Source of the DNA: Gammaproteobacteria bacterium
GTDB taxonomy: Bacteria > Pseudomonadota > Gammaproteobacteria > Steroidobacterales > GCA-2729495
NCBI GenBank assembly: GCA_016874095.1
Contig: VGVH01000012.1
Location: forward strand, 1-61,526
Direction: 5' to 3'
Length of the DNA: 61,526 nucleotides
Shown here piece after piece: positions 37,784 to 46,117 of this stretch. Position 1 is the stretch's first letter. Each line of letters starts with the position of its first letter. The position numbers and the translations under genes are program-made. The notes beneath the pieces were generated by a model. That model was not told where the DNA came from, searched no databases, and saw nothing but the letters and a program-made list of their open reading frames with translations.

Positions 37784-39253
37784 CTACTGGGATGAATACT
37801 GCCGCCGCCGCTCCGCTTGCAGGCGGTTGATGATTTCCTGGATTTCGGCCAGGCGCGAACTGAACCGGGCCCGCTGCACCGGATCGAGTCCGGGTATGCC
37901 CAGCGATACACGCAGTTCATCAGCAGCCAGCATGATATCGCCACTCATCAGGTGGTACTCGGCCATGTAGTAATGCGCGTCGCCGGTGTCGCCGGCGGCG
38001 CTGGCGGCCAGCGCGATCAGCCGGACCTGCTCCGGCGTAGGTGCCACCACGTTCAACAGGTCAAGGAGTACGCGATGGGCTTCGCCCGCCCTTTGATGCT
38101 GCATCAGCGCTTCGGCGTAACGCACGGTAAGCGGTACATTGCGAGGAAACAGGGCGAGGGCACGTTCGAAAGCGGCGAATGCGCCTGCCGTGTCGCCCGA
38201 GCCGAGTCGTGATGTCGCCAGACCGATGTGATAGGCAATGGCGCCCGGGTTTGCGGCGAGCAGTTTCGCGAACTCGCGCGCCGCAGCGGCGTGATCGCCG
38301 CGCTGTTGCCGGGTCAGCGCCAGCCCGTACTCGAGGCCCGGATCGCCGGCCCACTTCGGCTCATCGAGCAGGGCCGTGAGGTTGCGGGCGGCGGCTTCCG
38401 GCGTCGCTGAAGTGAGTACCTGCGCGCGGGCCCGCGCCAGCCGGTAACCGAGCGTATCAGTGACATCGCGGCGCTCCATGCGGCTGGCGCGCTCGCGAGT
38501 CTCCGCGATGCGATTGACGGTTACCGGATGCGTGCGAAGAAACTCCGGCGCTCGCGCAGCGAGTGGACCTGTCTGCCGCCCGAGCGTCTCGAAGAACGAG
38601 GCCATGCCATTCGGATCGAAGCCGGCGCTGGCCAGCAGTTCGACGCCGACGCGATCAGCCTCGTACTCGTTCGAGCGCGTGAAGTTTATCTGCTGCTGCG
38701 CCGCCACGCTCTGGGTAGCCGCGATAGCACCCTGGATGATATCTCCCGAGCCCGTGACAGTACCCAGCAGAATCGCGCCGAGCAGTGCGGCCATCGTCAG
38801 GATGCTGGCGCGCTGGTTTGCGAAGACCGCGCGGGAAATGTGCCGCTGCGTGACGTGCGAGATTTCGTGGGCCAGCACACCGGCCAGCTCACTCTCATTG
38901 CTGGTCGCCAGCAGCAGGCCGGTATGCACACCGATGTAGCCGCCCGGCAGGGCGAAGGCATTGATCGCCGGATTGTCCACCAGAAAGAACTGGAACTTCT
39001 GGCCGCTGTCCCCGGTATGGGCGGCAAGTTTCTGGCCGACGTCCTGGATGTACTCCTGCAACTCCGGGTCGATGATCAAGCCGCCGTCGTCACGCAGGCT
39101 CCGGTAGATGGCTCGCCCGATCTGTGCTTCCCGGTCGCGTGACAGCACCGTGTCGGCAGGGCTGCCTATATCCGGCAGGTCTTCACCCGCTGCCTGCACC
39201 GGCAGCGGCAGCAGACAGGCTGCGCAGAGGAGGGCAATCAGGCGTCGGATCAT
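37784..39253 (-). CDS. bepA: Beta-barrel assembly-enhancing protease BepA-like (M48)
   Basis: A 489-residue periplasmic metalloprotease with chaperone function in outer-membrane protein assembly. Signal peptide about 1-22. The zinc motif HEISH is at 129-133, with the third ligand in NEYEADRVGVELLASAGFD. The C-terminal third is TPR repeats (for example RGDHAAAAREFAKLLAANPG and GDTAGAFAAFERALALFPRN). Length matches BepA/YfgC (487 in E. coli). It is 13 bases upstream of mlaA and 21 after bcp. Confidence 0.92.
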   Translation of the reverse strand: MIRRLIALLCAACLLPLPVQAAGEDLPDIGSPADTVLSRDREAQIGRAIYRSLRDDGGLIIDPELQEYIQDVGQKLAAHTGDSGQKFQFFLVDNPAINAFALPGGYIGVHTGLLLATSNESELAGVLAHEISHVTQRHISRAVFANQRASILTMAALLGAILLGTVTGSGDIIQGAIAATQSVAAQQQINFTRSNEYEADRVGVELLASAGFDPNGMASFFETLGRQTGPLAARAPEFLRTHPVTVNRIAETRERASRMERRDVTDTLGYRLARARAQVLTSATPEAAARNLTALLDEPKWAGDPGLEYGLALTRQQRGDHAAAAREFAKLLAANPGAIAYHIGLATSRLGSGDTAGAFAAFERALALFPRNVPLTVRYAEALMQHQRAGEAHRVLLDLLNVVAPTPEQVRLIALAASAAGDTGDAHYYMAEYHLMSGDIMLAADELRVSLGIPGLDPVQRARFSSRLAEIQEIINRLQAERRRQYSSQ

Positions 39254-39274
39254 CGAGCCTGAATCCGCACTGGA

Positions 39275-39742
39275 TCAGAGCGCACGCACGGCGTCGAGTA
39301 CTTCTTCGACATGGCCGTCGACCTTGACCTTGCGCCACTCCCTGCGCAGTACGCCGGAACCGTCTATCAGGAAAGTGCTGCGCTCGACGCCCATGACCTT
39401 ATTACCATACATGTTCTTCTCGCGAATGACGTCGAACAGCCGGCAAAGACCCTCATCGCCGTCCGAGAGCAGGTCGAACGGAAATTCGTACTTGGCGCGA
39501 AACTTCTCGTGCGAGGCCATGCTGTCACGCGAGACGCCGAGGACCACTGCGCCAGCCTTGCGGAAAGCCGCATGGTGATCCCGGAAGCCGCAGCCCTCGG
39601 TCGTGCAGCCGGGTGTGTCGTCTTTCGGGTAGAAATAGAGGACGACCGCCTTTCCCTTGAGCTTCTCAAGAGCAACCTCCTCGCCACCGGTGGACGGTAC
39701 CGAGAAGGCGGGAACTGGCTTGCCTACGACGAGTTTGGCCAT
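39275..39742 (-). CDS. bcp: Thiol peroxidase of the Bcp/PrxQ family
   Basis: A 155-residue peroxiredoxin that reduces hydroperoxides. The peroxidatic cysteine is in DDTPGCTTEGCGFRDH (Cys46), with a resolving cysteine five residues on (Cys51), the atypical 2-Cys arrangement. GVSRDSMASHEKFRAKYEFP is also typical. It follows gcvR by 45 bases, the usual gammaproteobacterial order. Confidence 0.95.
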   Translation of the reverse strand: MAKLVVGKPVPAFSVPSTGGEEVALEKLKGKAVVLYFYPKDDTPGCTTEGCGFRDHHAAFRKAGAVVLGVSRDSMASHEKFRAKYEFPFDLLSDGDEGLCRLFDVIREKNMYGNKVMGVERSTFLIDGSGVLRREWRKVKVDGHVEEVLDAVRAL

Positions 39743-39787
39743 TGACTGCTCCTCAGGCCGGCATGTGGCTCTGTTGGTTCAGATCGT

Positions 39788-40315
39788 TCAACGCTGCGCG
39801 GGTTCCATCACAGCGTCGAGATTGTGCTCGTCGCAGAAATCAAGAAATTCCTCCCGCAGCGTGGCAACGTGCGTCTTCGCCGGCAGGTTGACGATCATCT
39901 GCACCGAGAACATCGCGGAACCGGTATGAGGCGCGTTGTAGCGCCGCGTGTTCAGCTCGGCAATCTCGATTTCGCGATTGGCGAAGAAGCTGGACAGACG
40001 CAGCACGATACCCTCCTGGTCCAGCGTCACGACGTCGATGTTGTAGGGCGCAGATTGCTCGATCGTTCTGGGTTCGGTGTCGCGTACTGAAATCGCGAGG
40101 CCGGTGTCCTTCTGCAGCTGCTGCAGCTTGTCGCGGATCTTGTTGACCGAGTGCCAGTTCCCCGAGACCAGCATGACGGCTGCGAATTCGGAGCCGAGCG
40201 CGATCATGCGACTCTCGCGGATGCTGCCGCCGGCAGAGGTGACCGCCTGGCTGAGATCGCGGATCAGGCCGGCCCGGTCCTGGCCCATCGCACTAATCGC
40301 CATCAACTTGTCCAT
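39788..40315 (-). CDS. gcvR: GcvR-like ACT-domain regulator
   Basis: A 175-residue protein with two ACT domains: the first begins LMAISAMGQDRAGLIRDLSQ, the second NIDVVTLDQEGIVLRLSSFF. In E. coli GcvR binds glycine and blocks the activator GcvA of the glycine-cleavage operon. No gcvA or gcv genes are in this window. The ATG at 40315 is the natural start; upstream sequence has no ACT character. It is divergent from dapA. Confidence 0.85.
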   Translation of the reverse strand: MDKLMAISAMGQDRAGLIRDLSQAVTSAGGSIRESRMIALGSEFAAVMLVSGNWHSVNKIRDKLQQLQKDTGLAISVRDTEPRTIEQSAPYNIDVVTLDQEGIVLRLSSFFANREIEIAELNTRRYNAPHTGSAMFSVQMIVNLPAKTHVATLREEFLDFCDEHNLDAVMEPAQR

Positions 40316-40449
40316 CAATCCGGGCCCGGCTGGTCGCAGAGAAGGCCGGCAGTGTACCGGGAAAACGACCTGCTTCAAGCGCTGCTTGCGGGCCGGATGC
40401 TGCGACCTTACCATCTGCGCCCCGTCAGTTTCCCCGCGGACTCCGCACG

Positions 40450-41328
40450 ATGTTCAAGGGCAGTCTTGTCGCGCTAGTTACGCCCATGCGCGCCGATGGG
40501 TCGGTTGATTTCGCGGTGCTGGAGCAGCTCGTCGACTGGCATGTAGAGCAGGGCACGCAGGGGCTCGTCATCGCGGGCACGACCGGCGAGTCCGCAACGC
40601 TGACCAAGGCCGAGCACATGGAGGTCATCCGTGTCGCGGCGGAGCGTGCGGCACGGCGAGTCCCGGTGATCGCCGGGACCGGATCCAATTCCACGAGCCA
40701 GACAATAGACCTGTCGCTGGCCGTCGCGGGATTCGCCATCGACGCCTATCTGGTCGTGGTTCCCTATTACAACAAGCCGACCCAGGAAGGCCTGTTCCGT
40801 CACTTCACTGCGATCGCCGATGCGGTCGACAAGCCGGTCATGCTCTACAACGTTCCCGGCCGTACGGTCGCAGATCTGCAGCCTGCCACGGTCGGCCGGC
40901 TCGCCGCGCATGAACGGATTCTCGCGATCAAGGAGGCAACCGGCGACCTGTCGCGCGTTGCCGCGATCCGTGACCTTTGCGGCCCGGACTTCGCGCTCTA
41001 CAGCGGCGATGACGCAACGGCGCGCGAGTTCATCCTTGCCGGCGGTGTCGGCGTCGTGTCCGTTACGGCAAACGTGGCGCCTGCCGCCATGGCTGGAATG
41101 TGCCGCGCAGCACTCGCGGGCGACGCGGTGAAAGCCAGCGAGCTCGATGAGCCGCTGGCGTCGCTGCATCGCCATCTGTTCGTCGAGGCCAACCCGATTC
41201 CAGTGAAGTGGGCGCTCGAACAGATGGGTCGTATCGGCCCCGGCATCCGCCTGCCGCTCACGCCCCTGTCGTCGTCGGCCCGGTCCGGTGTATCGTCAGC
41301 CATGCGCCGCGCCGGCATCGGCGCCTGA
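40450..41328 (+). CDS. dapA: 4-hydroxy-tetrahydrodipicolinate synthase
   Basis: A 292-residue TIM-barrel aldolase that condenses pyruvate with aspartate semialdehyde, committing carbon to lysine and peptidoglycan. Key parts: GSLVALVTPMRADGSVDF, VIAGTTGESATLTKAEH, VVPYYNKPTQEGLFRHF, the tyrosine in MLYNVPGRT, the Schiff-base lysine in ILAIKEATGD and YSGDDATA. Intact and of normal length. It is followed 16 bases on by a small lipoprotein. Confidence 0.96.
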   Translation: MFKGSLVALVTPMRADGSVDFAVLEQLVDWHVEQGTQGLVIAGTTGESATLTKAEHMEVIRVAAERAARRVPVIAGTGSNSTSQTIDLSLAVAGFAIDAYLVVVPYYNKPTQEGLFRHFTAIADAVDKPVMLYNVPGRTVADLQPATVGRLAAHERILAIKEATGDLSRVAAIRDLCGPDFALYSGDDATAREFILAGGVGVVSVTANVAPAAMAGMCRAALAGDAVKASELDEPLASLHRHLFVEANPIPVKWALEQMGRIGPGIRLPLTPLSSSARSGVSSAMRRAGIGA

Positions 41329-41344
41329 TACGGTGACGGTTTCA

Positions 41345-41629
41345 ATGATGCAGTCCCTCGCCCGTGCCGCGACCGTACTGGTCGTTGCCTTAGTCGGCGG
41401 TTGCGGCTTGTGGCGGGACGAGGATCCCTGCGTTGCCGTGGAGGAATACCAGGACGCCCGGGTATCCACCACCATCCAGGTCCCCGAAGGCCTGCAGCAA
41501 CCGGACAGTGGCGGAAAGCTGGTCATTCCAGAGGTGGCAGCGCCGCCAGGACCGCTGTCGGCCAACGCCGCATGCCTGCAGAAACCGCCGAATTACTTCG
41601 ACAAGCCGATCGTCAAGCCAGCTGATTGA
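41345..41629 (+). CDS. Short BamC-like lipoprotein
   Basis: A 94-residue predicted lipoprotein with signal ATVLVVALVGGC and a mature part of about 75 residues. The section EEYQDARVSTTIQVPEGLQQ followed by PDSGGKLVIPEV has the spacing of tyrosine, 'P-x-G' and 'IPE' seen in the flexible N-terminal segment of BamC, which wraps BamD. BamC (nlpB) also follows dapA in E. coli. The two helix-grip domains of BamC (over 200 residues) are absent. It could be a naturally minimal BamC or an unrelated lipoprotein; similarity is by eye. A pair of methionines (41345, 41348) leaves the exact start open by one codon. Confidence 0.55.
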   Translation: MMQSLARAATVLVVALVGGCGLWRDEDPCVAVEEYQDARVSTTIQVPEGLQQPDSGGKLVIPEVAAPPGPLSANAACLQKPPNYFDKPIVKPAD

Positions 41630-41654
41630 TGCACCCGGAGCCGTCGGTTACGCT
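41626..41654 (+). promoter_or_regulatory. Candidate promoter of tRNA-Ser
   Basis: TTGATG (41626-41631) and TACGCT (41649-41654) are 17 bases apart, about 20 bases before the tRNA 5' end. The -35 overlaps the end of the preceding lipoprotein gene. Support is from hexamer similarity and spacing only. Confidence 0.4.
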
Positions 41655-41673
41655 GGCGCGCCCACGCATTCCC

Positions 41674-41764
41674 GGAGAGATGGCCGAGTGGTTGAAGGCG
41701 CACGCTTGGAAAGCGTGTTTACGGTAACCCCGTAACGTGGGTTCGAATCCCACTCTCTCCGCCA
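41674..41764 (+). tRNA. tRNA-Ser(GGA)
   Basis: A 91-nt class II tRNA. The acceptor stem GGAGAGA pairs with TCTCTCC, the D-arm contains TGGCCGAGTGGTTGAAGGCG, the anticodon loop is CTTGGAAAG (GGA at 41708-41710), a long variable arm follows, and the T-arm has GGTTCGAATCC. The 3' end carries encoded CCA. It reads UCC and UCU codons. Confidence 0.97.
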
Positions 41765-41774
41765 GATCGCAACT

Positions 41775-41793
41775 GGGCCCCGTATCGGGGCCC
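41775..41793 (+). terminator. GC hairpin after tRNA-Ser
   Basis: GGGCCCCG-TAT-CGGGGCCC is a perfect 8-bp hairpin with a 3-base loop, 10 bases after the tRNA 3' end. It is followed by GATCTTC rather than a proper T-tract, so it is a likely but imperfect intrinsic terminator. Confidence 0.5.
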
Positions 41794-41838
41794 GATCTTC
41801 GATCAGCGGAAGCAATTTTCCCGTCTTTCCGCAAGTCC

Positions 41839-41867
41839 TTGCCTGCCGGTTGCCGCCCGCATAGGCT
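41839..41867 (+). promoter_or_regulatory. Candidate promoter of the 4.5S RNA gene
   Basis: TTGCCT (41839-41844), a 17-base spacer and TAGGCT (41862-41867) lie 6 bases before the inferred 5' end of the SRP RNA. Spacing to that end fits transcription initiation. Confidence 0.5.
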
Positions 41868-41873
41868 TGCCGC

Positions 41874-41981
41874 GGGTCCGCGTCGGTCTCCCCGCGGCGG
41901 CTGACCGTAAACCCCGTCAGGCCCGGAAGGGAGCAGCGGTAGCGGCGATGCCGGGCGCCGGGGTCGGGCTGGCGCGGACTC
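41874..41981 (+). ncRNA. ffs: Signal recognition particle RNA (4.5S, small bacterial type)
   Basis: The universally conserved SRP domain is clear: GTCAGGCCCGGAAGGGAGCA, carrying the GGAA tetraloop and the asymmetric internal loop bound by Ffh. The ends GGGTCCGCG and CGCGGACTC pair to close a single long hairpin of about 108 nt, matching the small SRP RNA class. The partner protein gene ffh is at 16.9 kb. dnaX follows 24 bases downstream. End positions come from the terminal pairing and the promoter, and may be off by a few bases. Confidence 0.92.
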
Positions 41982-42005
41982 ACTCAGTACGGGTTTTCAA
42001 TTTAA

Positions 42006-43595
42006 ATGACCTACCAAGCTCTCGCGCGGAAATGGCGGCCTCGTGCCTTTCGGGACGTGGTTGGACAGCCGCACATCGTGCGCGCATTGTCGAACGCACT
42101 GACCACCGGGCGCGTTCACCACGCGTTTCTGTTTGCCGGAACCCGCGGCGTCGGCAAGACAACCGTGGCACGCATCCTCGCGCGTTGCCTGAACTGCGAA
42201 CAGGGCGTCACTGCCGAACCCTGCGGCAGCTGCGCCGCCTGCAAGGGAATCGAGGAGGGGCGTTTCGTCGACCTGATCGAGGTGGATGCCGCTTCGCGCA
42301 CGGGCATCGACGACATCCGGGAGCTGCTCGACAACGTGCAATACACGCCCGCTTCCGGCCGTTTCAAGATCTACCTCATCGACGAAATCCACATGCTGAG
42401 CAAGGCCGCCTTCAACGCTTTGCTGAAGACGCTCGAAGAGCCTCCGCCCCATGTGAAATTCCTGTTCGCCACGACGGATCCGGAACGCCTGCCGGTGACC
42501 GTCCTGTCGCGCTGCCTGCAATTCAATTTGAAGCGTCTGCCGTTCACCGCCATCGTGGAGCGGATGGCGGAGATCTGCACAGCGGAGGGCATCAGTGCCG
42601 ACGCTGCCTCGCTCGGATTGCTCGCAAGGGCCGGTGGCGGCAGCATGCGCGACAGCCTGAGCCTGCTGGACCAGGCGCTGGCGTTTGGCAACGGACAGCT
42701 CCGCGACAGCGAAGTCGCCGAGATGCTTGGCACGATGGACAGGGGTCGCGTCATCGGGCTGCTCGAGCTGGTCGCGCAGGGCGATGTCCGGGCAGTCATC
42801 GATGCGCTGCGTGCGCTCGACGAGTACGTACCCGACTACCAGGTGCTGCTAGGCGATATCGCGGCATATCTGCAGCGCGTCGCGCTGATCCAGCTTGCGG
42901 GCGAGGCTGCGCTCGATGAACCCGACCATGCGGCAGCTCTCAGCGCTCTGGCGTCCAGCCTTGATCCCGAGACAACGCAGCTCTACTACGAAATCGCCGT
43001 GCAGGGGCGTCGCGACATCGATCTCGCACCCGATCCACAATTGGGGTTCGAGATGGTGATGCTGCGGATGCTGGCGTTTCGCCCGCTGGATGCGGCAGCA
43101 CAGCCGCCGGCAGGAGCCACCCCTGTCGCCAGGCAGGCCAGGCAGCCGGGCGCGACCCCCGCGGCGCCACCGGCCGCCGCGCCGGGTGAATCCGCGCAAT
43201 GGAGCGCCGTCATCGGTGAGCTGGGGGTGGACGGCGCTGCCAGGCAGCTGGCCATGCACTGTGCCCTCATCGGCCAGTCCGCCGGGGAAATGCGCCTGGG
43301 CATCAAGCCCGCTGACTCACACCTGCTCACGGAGCAACAGAAGACACGTCTGGTCGCTGCGCTGCGCCGGCGCTTCGGCGATGGCATCCGGATCAGCATC
43401 GAAATAACCGAGGCCCAGGCGGACATCACGCCTGCTGGGGTGGATGCGCAGCGCGAAAACGAGGCGATGATGCGGGCACGTGCCGCGATAGAGTCCGATC
43501 CGAATGTGCGCGAGCTGGCATCTGTGTTTGGCGCGCAGGTGCTGCCCGATTCGGTTCGTCCCGGGCGTGCGGGTGCCGTGAAACGCGACTCGTGA
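42006..43595 (+). CDS. dnaX: DNA polymerase III subunits tau/gamma
   Basis: A 529-residue clamp-loader ATPase. It begins TYQALARKWRPRAFRDVVGQ, with Walker A GTRGVGKTTVARILARCL (about 45-62), the four-cysteine zinc module NCEQ...EPCGSCAACKGI, the DEIHMLSK Walker B and the LSRCLQF sensor-1 region. A Pro/Ala-rich linker (about 360-400) leads to the tau C-terminal domain that binds the polymerase. No run of A's resembling the E. coli frameshift site is evident, so a separate gamma form is not indicated. It precedes ybaB and recR, the standard order. Confidence 0.95.
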   Translation: MTYQALARKWRPRAFRDVVGQPHIVRALSNALTTGRVHHAFLFAGTRGVGKTTVARILARCLNCEQGVTAEPCGSCAACKGIEEGRFVDLIEVDAASRTGIDDIRELLDNVQYTPASGRFKIYLIDEIHMLSKAAFNALLKTLEEPPPHVKFLFATTDPERLPVTVLSRCLQFNLKRLPFTAIVERMAEICTAEGISADAASLGLLARAGGGSMRDSLSLLDQALAFGNGQLRDSEVAEMLGTMDRGRVIGLLELVAQGDVRAVIDALRALDEYVPDYQVLLGDIAAYLQRVALIQLAGEAALDEPDHAAALSALASSLDPETTQLYYEIAVQGRRDIDLAPDPQLGFEMVMLRMLAFRPLDAAAQPPAGATPVARQARQPGATPAAPPAAAPGESAQWSAVIGELGVDGAARQLAMHCALIGQSAGEMRLGIKPADSHLLTEQQKTRLVAALRRRFGDGIRISIEITEAQADITPAGVDAQRENEAMMRARAAIESDPNVRELASVFGAQVLPDSVRPGRAGAVKRDS

Positions 43596-43632
43596 TGTAT
43601 CGCGCCATTGACCAGACCGGGATGCCGCAGAC

Positions 43633-43956
43633 ATGAAAGGTGATATTGGTCAGCTGATGAAGCAGGCGCAGCGCATGCAGGCCGAGGTCCAGAAGGCACA
43701 GGCTGAACTGGCTGGCACGGAGGTGCAGGGCGAGGCGGGCGGTGGCATGGTCCGTATCAGCATGAATTGTGCCCGGCAGGTGCGTGCGATGACGATCGAT
43801 CCCGCGCTGTTGGCCGGCGACCGTGAAATGCTCGAGGACGTGCTGGTCGCCGCATTCAACGACGCCCTGCGCAAGGTCGAGCGGACCACGACCGAGCGCC
43901 TTTCCAGTCTCGGTGCGGGTCTCGGTCTGCCGGACGGCTTCCGTCTCCCGTTCTGA
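43633..43956 (+). CDS. YbaB/EbfC family nucleoid-associated protein
   Basis: A 107-residue DNA-binding protein with the family's N-terminal helix (IGQLMKQAQRMQAEVQKAQA), a central sheet (GEAGGGMVRISMNCARQVRA) and a C-terminal helix (LEDVLVAAFNDALRKVERTT). It forms dimers that bind DNA without strict sequence preference. It lies between dnaX and recR, 12 bases before the latter. Confidence 0.94.
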   Translation: MKGDIGQLMKQAQRMQAEVQKAQAELAGTEVQGEAGGGMVRISMNCARQVRAMTIDPALLAGDREMLEDVLVAAFNDALRKVERTTTERLSSLGAGLGLPDGFRLPF

Positions 43957-43968
43957 ACCGGTGCCAGG

Positions 43969-44586
43969 GTGAAATTTCCCGAATCCCTGCAGCAGCTGCT
44001 GGTCGCGCTCAGGAAACTGCCTGGTGTCGGTCCGAGGTCCGCGCAGCGCATGGCCTTCCACCTGCTGGAGCGGGATCGCGCCGGTGCGGCGACGATCGGT
44101 GAAGCGCTCCAACGGGCCGTAACCCGGATCGTGCGTTGCCAGCAGTGCCGGATGTTTGCGGAAAGCCCGCTTTGCACCATCTGCCAGCTGAATTCCCGTG
44201 ACGATGGTCTGCTCTGCATCGTGGAGTCGCCGGCTGACGTGGTGGCGATAGAAGAGTCGGTCAGTTACAACGGCAGATACTTCGTCCTGCACGGGCGCCT
44301 GTCCCCGCTCGACGGGATCGGACCGGCCGAGCTGGGGCTCGACGTCCTTGGCGGCCGGCTCCAGTCCGGCACGGTGCGGGAAATCGTGCTGGCGACCAGT
44401 GCCACGGTTGAAGGCGAGGCGACGGCTGGCTACCTGGCGGGTCTGGCAAAGTCCAGCGGCGTTCGCGCAACCCGGATCGCGCGCGGCGTGCCGGTCGGCG
44501 GAGAGCTGGAATACGTGGACAGTGGCACCTTGTCGCGCGCCATGGCTGGCCGCATTGCCATCAGTGACGAGGACAGTTCTTTCTGA
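43969..44586 (+). CDS. recR: Recombination protein RecR
   Basis: A 205-residue protein of the RecFOR pathway that loads RecA onto gaps. It has a helix-hairpin-helix (LRKLPGVGPRSAQRMAFHLL), a four-cysteine zinc finger (CQQCRMFAESPLCTIC), and a Toprim domain beginning LLCIVESPADVVAIEES, containing YFVLHGRLSPLDGIGP. It starts with GTG at 43969 and converges on rsgA with a 7-base gap. Confidence 0.95.
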   Translation: MKFPESLQQLLVALRKLPGVGPRSAQRMAFHLLERDRAGAATIGEALQRAVTRIVRCQQCRMFAESPLCTICQLNSRDDGLLCIVESPADVVAIEESVSYNGRYFVLHGRLSPLDGIGPAELGLDVLGGRLQSGTVREIVLATSATVEGEATAGYLAGLAKSSGVRATRIARGVPVGGELEYVDSGTLSRAMAGRIAISDEDSSF

Positions 44587-44593
44587 CAGGCGC

Positions 44594-45478
44594 TTAGCGC
44601 TGGGCGGACCGGGCAATCTGCCGATAGCTCGCATAGCGGTGCGGGGCCACGCGCCGCGTCGCCACCGCGGCAGTGACCTCGCAACCAGGTTCGCGATCGT
44701 GCAGGCAGTCGGCGAACCGGCAGCCGGTGGCCAGGGCGCGGATCTCGGGGAACCCGTCGCCGATGCGCCACTGCGGATCAATCGCGGGCAGGAAGCTGCG
44801 TACACCGGGCGTGTCGAGCAGGAAACCGGCGGCCCCGGGGATTTCGTGCATCGTGACTGCCGTGGTCGTGTGTATCCCGCCGTCATTGCCGGGCGACAGT
44901 TCGCCGACAGTGCGGCCTGAGTCCGGCACCACGGCGTTGATCAGCGACGACTTGCCCACGCCGGATTGGCCAACCAGCGCGCTGCTGGATCCGCTCATGT
45001 GTTCCAGCAATCCGGTAATGCTGGTGCGATGCAGAGCGGATACCGCCACGACCGGATAGCCGAGTTCACCATAGACATCGGTAACCCCCCGGTCAGGCTC
45101 GGCTAGATCTGACTTGTTCCAGACGAGAAGCGCGCGGCACTGCATGAGCTCAGCTGCGCAGAGAAAGCGATCGAGCAGTCCGAAGTCGATTGCCGGAATG
45201 GTTGCCACGACGACTGCGATGCAGTCGATATTGGCTGCGATAGTCTCGGCGCGCTGTCGTCGCTCATGCCACCGGGCGAGGGAGTTTCGCCTCGGTTCGG
45301 CGCTGGTCACGACGACATCGGTCGAATCGACCTGGCGGCGCCAGTGAACGAGATCACCGCAGACGACACGCAACCGCCGCCCCTGCACGATGTAGGGCTC
45401 CAGGGCATCTCCTGTCCGCAGCAGGCCGCGCCGACCGTGGGCAGCCATGACGGGCGCGGGCTCTGGCTTGGTGTTCAT
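44594..45478 (-). CDS. rsgA: Ribosome small-subunit GTPase RsgA
   Basis: A 294-residue circularly permuted GTPase active in late 30S assembly. After an OB-fold, the G motifs occur in permuted order: G4 WNKSDL, then G1 [20 protein letters not shown], then G3 [12 protein letters not shown]-terminal zinc motif follows ([17 protein letters not shown]). The window also holds orn, divergently transcribed 57 bases away; rsgA and orn are neighbours in many gammaproteobacteria. Confidence 0.95.
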   Translation of the reverse strand: MNTKPEPAPVMAAHGRRGLLRTGDALEPYIVQGRRLRVVCGDLVHWRRQVDSTDVVVTSAEPRRNSLARWHERRQRAETIAANIDCIAVVVATIPAIDFGLLDRFLCAAELMQCRALLVWNKSDLAEPDRGVTDVYGELGYPVVAVSALHRTSITGLLEHMSGSSSALVGQSGVGKSSLINAVVPDSGRTVGELSPGNDGGIHTTTAVTMHEIPGAAGFLLDTPGVRSFLPAIDPQWRIGDGFPEIRALATGCRFADCLHDREPGCEVTAAVATRRVAPHRYASYRQIARSAQR

Positions 45479-45535
45479 TCCTGCCTGACCGCCTTTGTTA
45501 GAATCTGCGCCTGCCGTGAATCGGATGGGAAGCGC

Positions 45536-46117
45536 ATGAATGTCGCCGCAGACAGGTTGATCTGGATCGATCTCGAGATGACCGGCCTGGACTCACAGCG
45601 GGACTCGATCATCGAGATCGCGACTGTCGTGACGGACGCCGCACTGGCCGTCGTCGCGGAAGGCCCGGTCATTGCCGTTCATCAATCCGACGCTGTGCTT
45701 GCGGGCATGGACGAGTGGAATACGCGGCAACACGGCAGTTCGGGCCTTGTCGCGCGAGTCAGGGCCAGCAGCATCGACGCAGCGGAGGCGCAGCGGTTGA
45801 CGCTGGAGTTTCTGGGGCAACACGTGGCGCGCGGCGCCTCGCCGATGTGCGGGAACAGCATCTGTCAGGACCGGCGGTTCCTCGCGCGGGAAATGCCGCA
45901 ACTCGAGGCGTACTTCCACTACCGGAATCTCGACGTCAGCACGCTCAAGATCCTCGCCGGGCTGTGGGCGCCGGACGTACTGGCCGGCGTCGTGAAGAAC
46001 ACTTCCCACCTGGCGCTTCAGGATATCTACGACTCCATCGCCGAGCTTCGTCACTACCGGGACCACCTGCTCAGGCCCGGTCCGGCAGCTCAGCCCGCGG
46101 GCGCGCCCGCAAGGTAG
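45536..46117 (+). CDS. orn: Oligoribonuclease
   Basis: A 193-residue DEDD exonuclease that degrades 2- to 5-nt RNAs and pGpG. Exo I is [20 protein letters not shown]. Exo II lies in the segment after [20 protein letters not shown], and exo III is in [20 protein letters not shown] with the catalytic His/Asp. The ATG at 45536 gives the standard start. A TAGAAT hexamer at 45499-45504 is a plausible -10. Its 3' end overlaps that of ppsA by 28 bases on the opposite strand. Confidence 0.96.
   Translation: MNVAADRLIWIDLEMTGLDSQRDSIIEIATVVTDAALAVVAEGPVIAVHQSDAVLAGMDEWNTRQHGSSGLVARVRASSIDAAEAQRLTLEFLGQHVARGASPMCGNSICQDRRFLAREMPQLEAYFHYRNLDVSTLKILAGLWAPDVLAGVVKNTSHLALQDIYDSIAELRHYRDHLLRPGPAAQPAGAPAR

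Noticed and set aside
42006-43595. Programmed frameshift in dnaX producing a separate gamma subunit
   Set aside because: No A-rich slippery heptamer or following pseudoknot was visible between the ATPase and tau domains.
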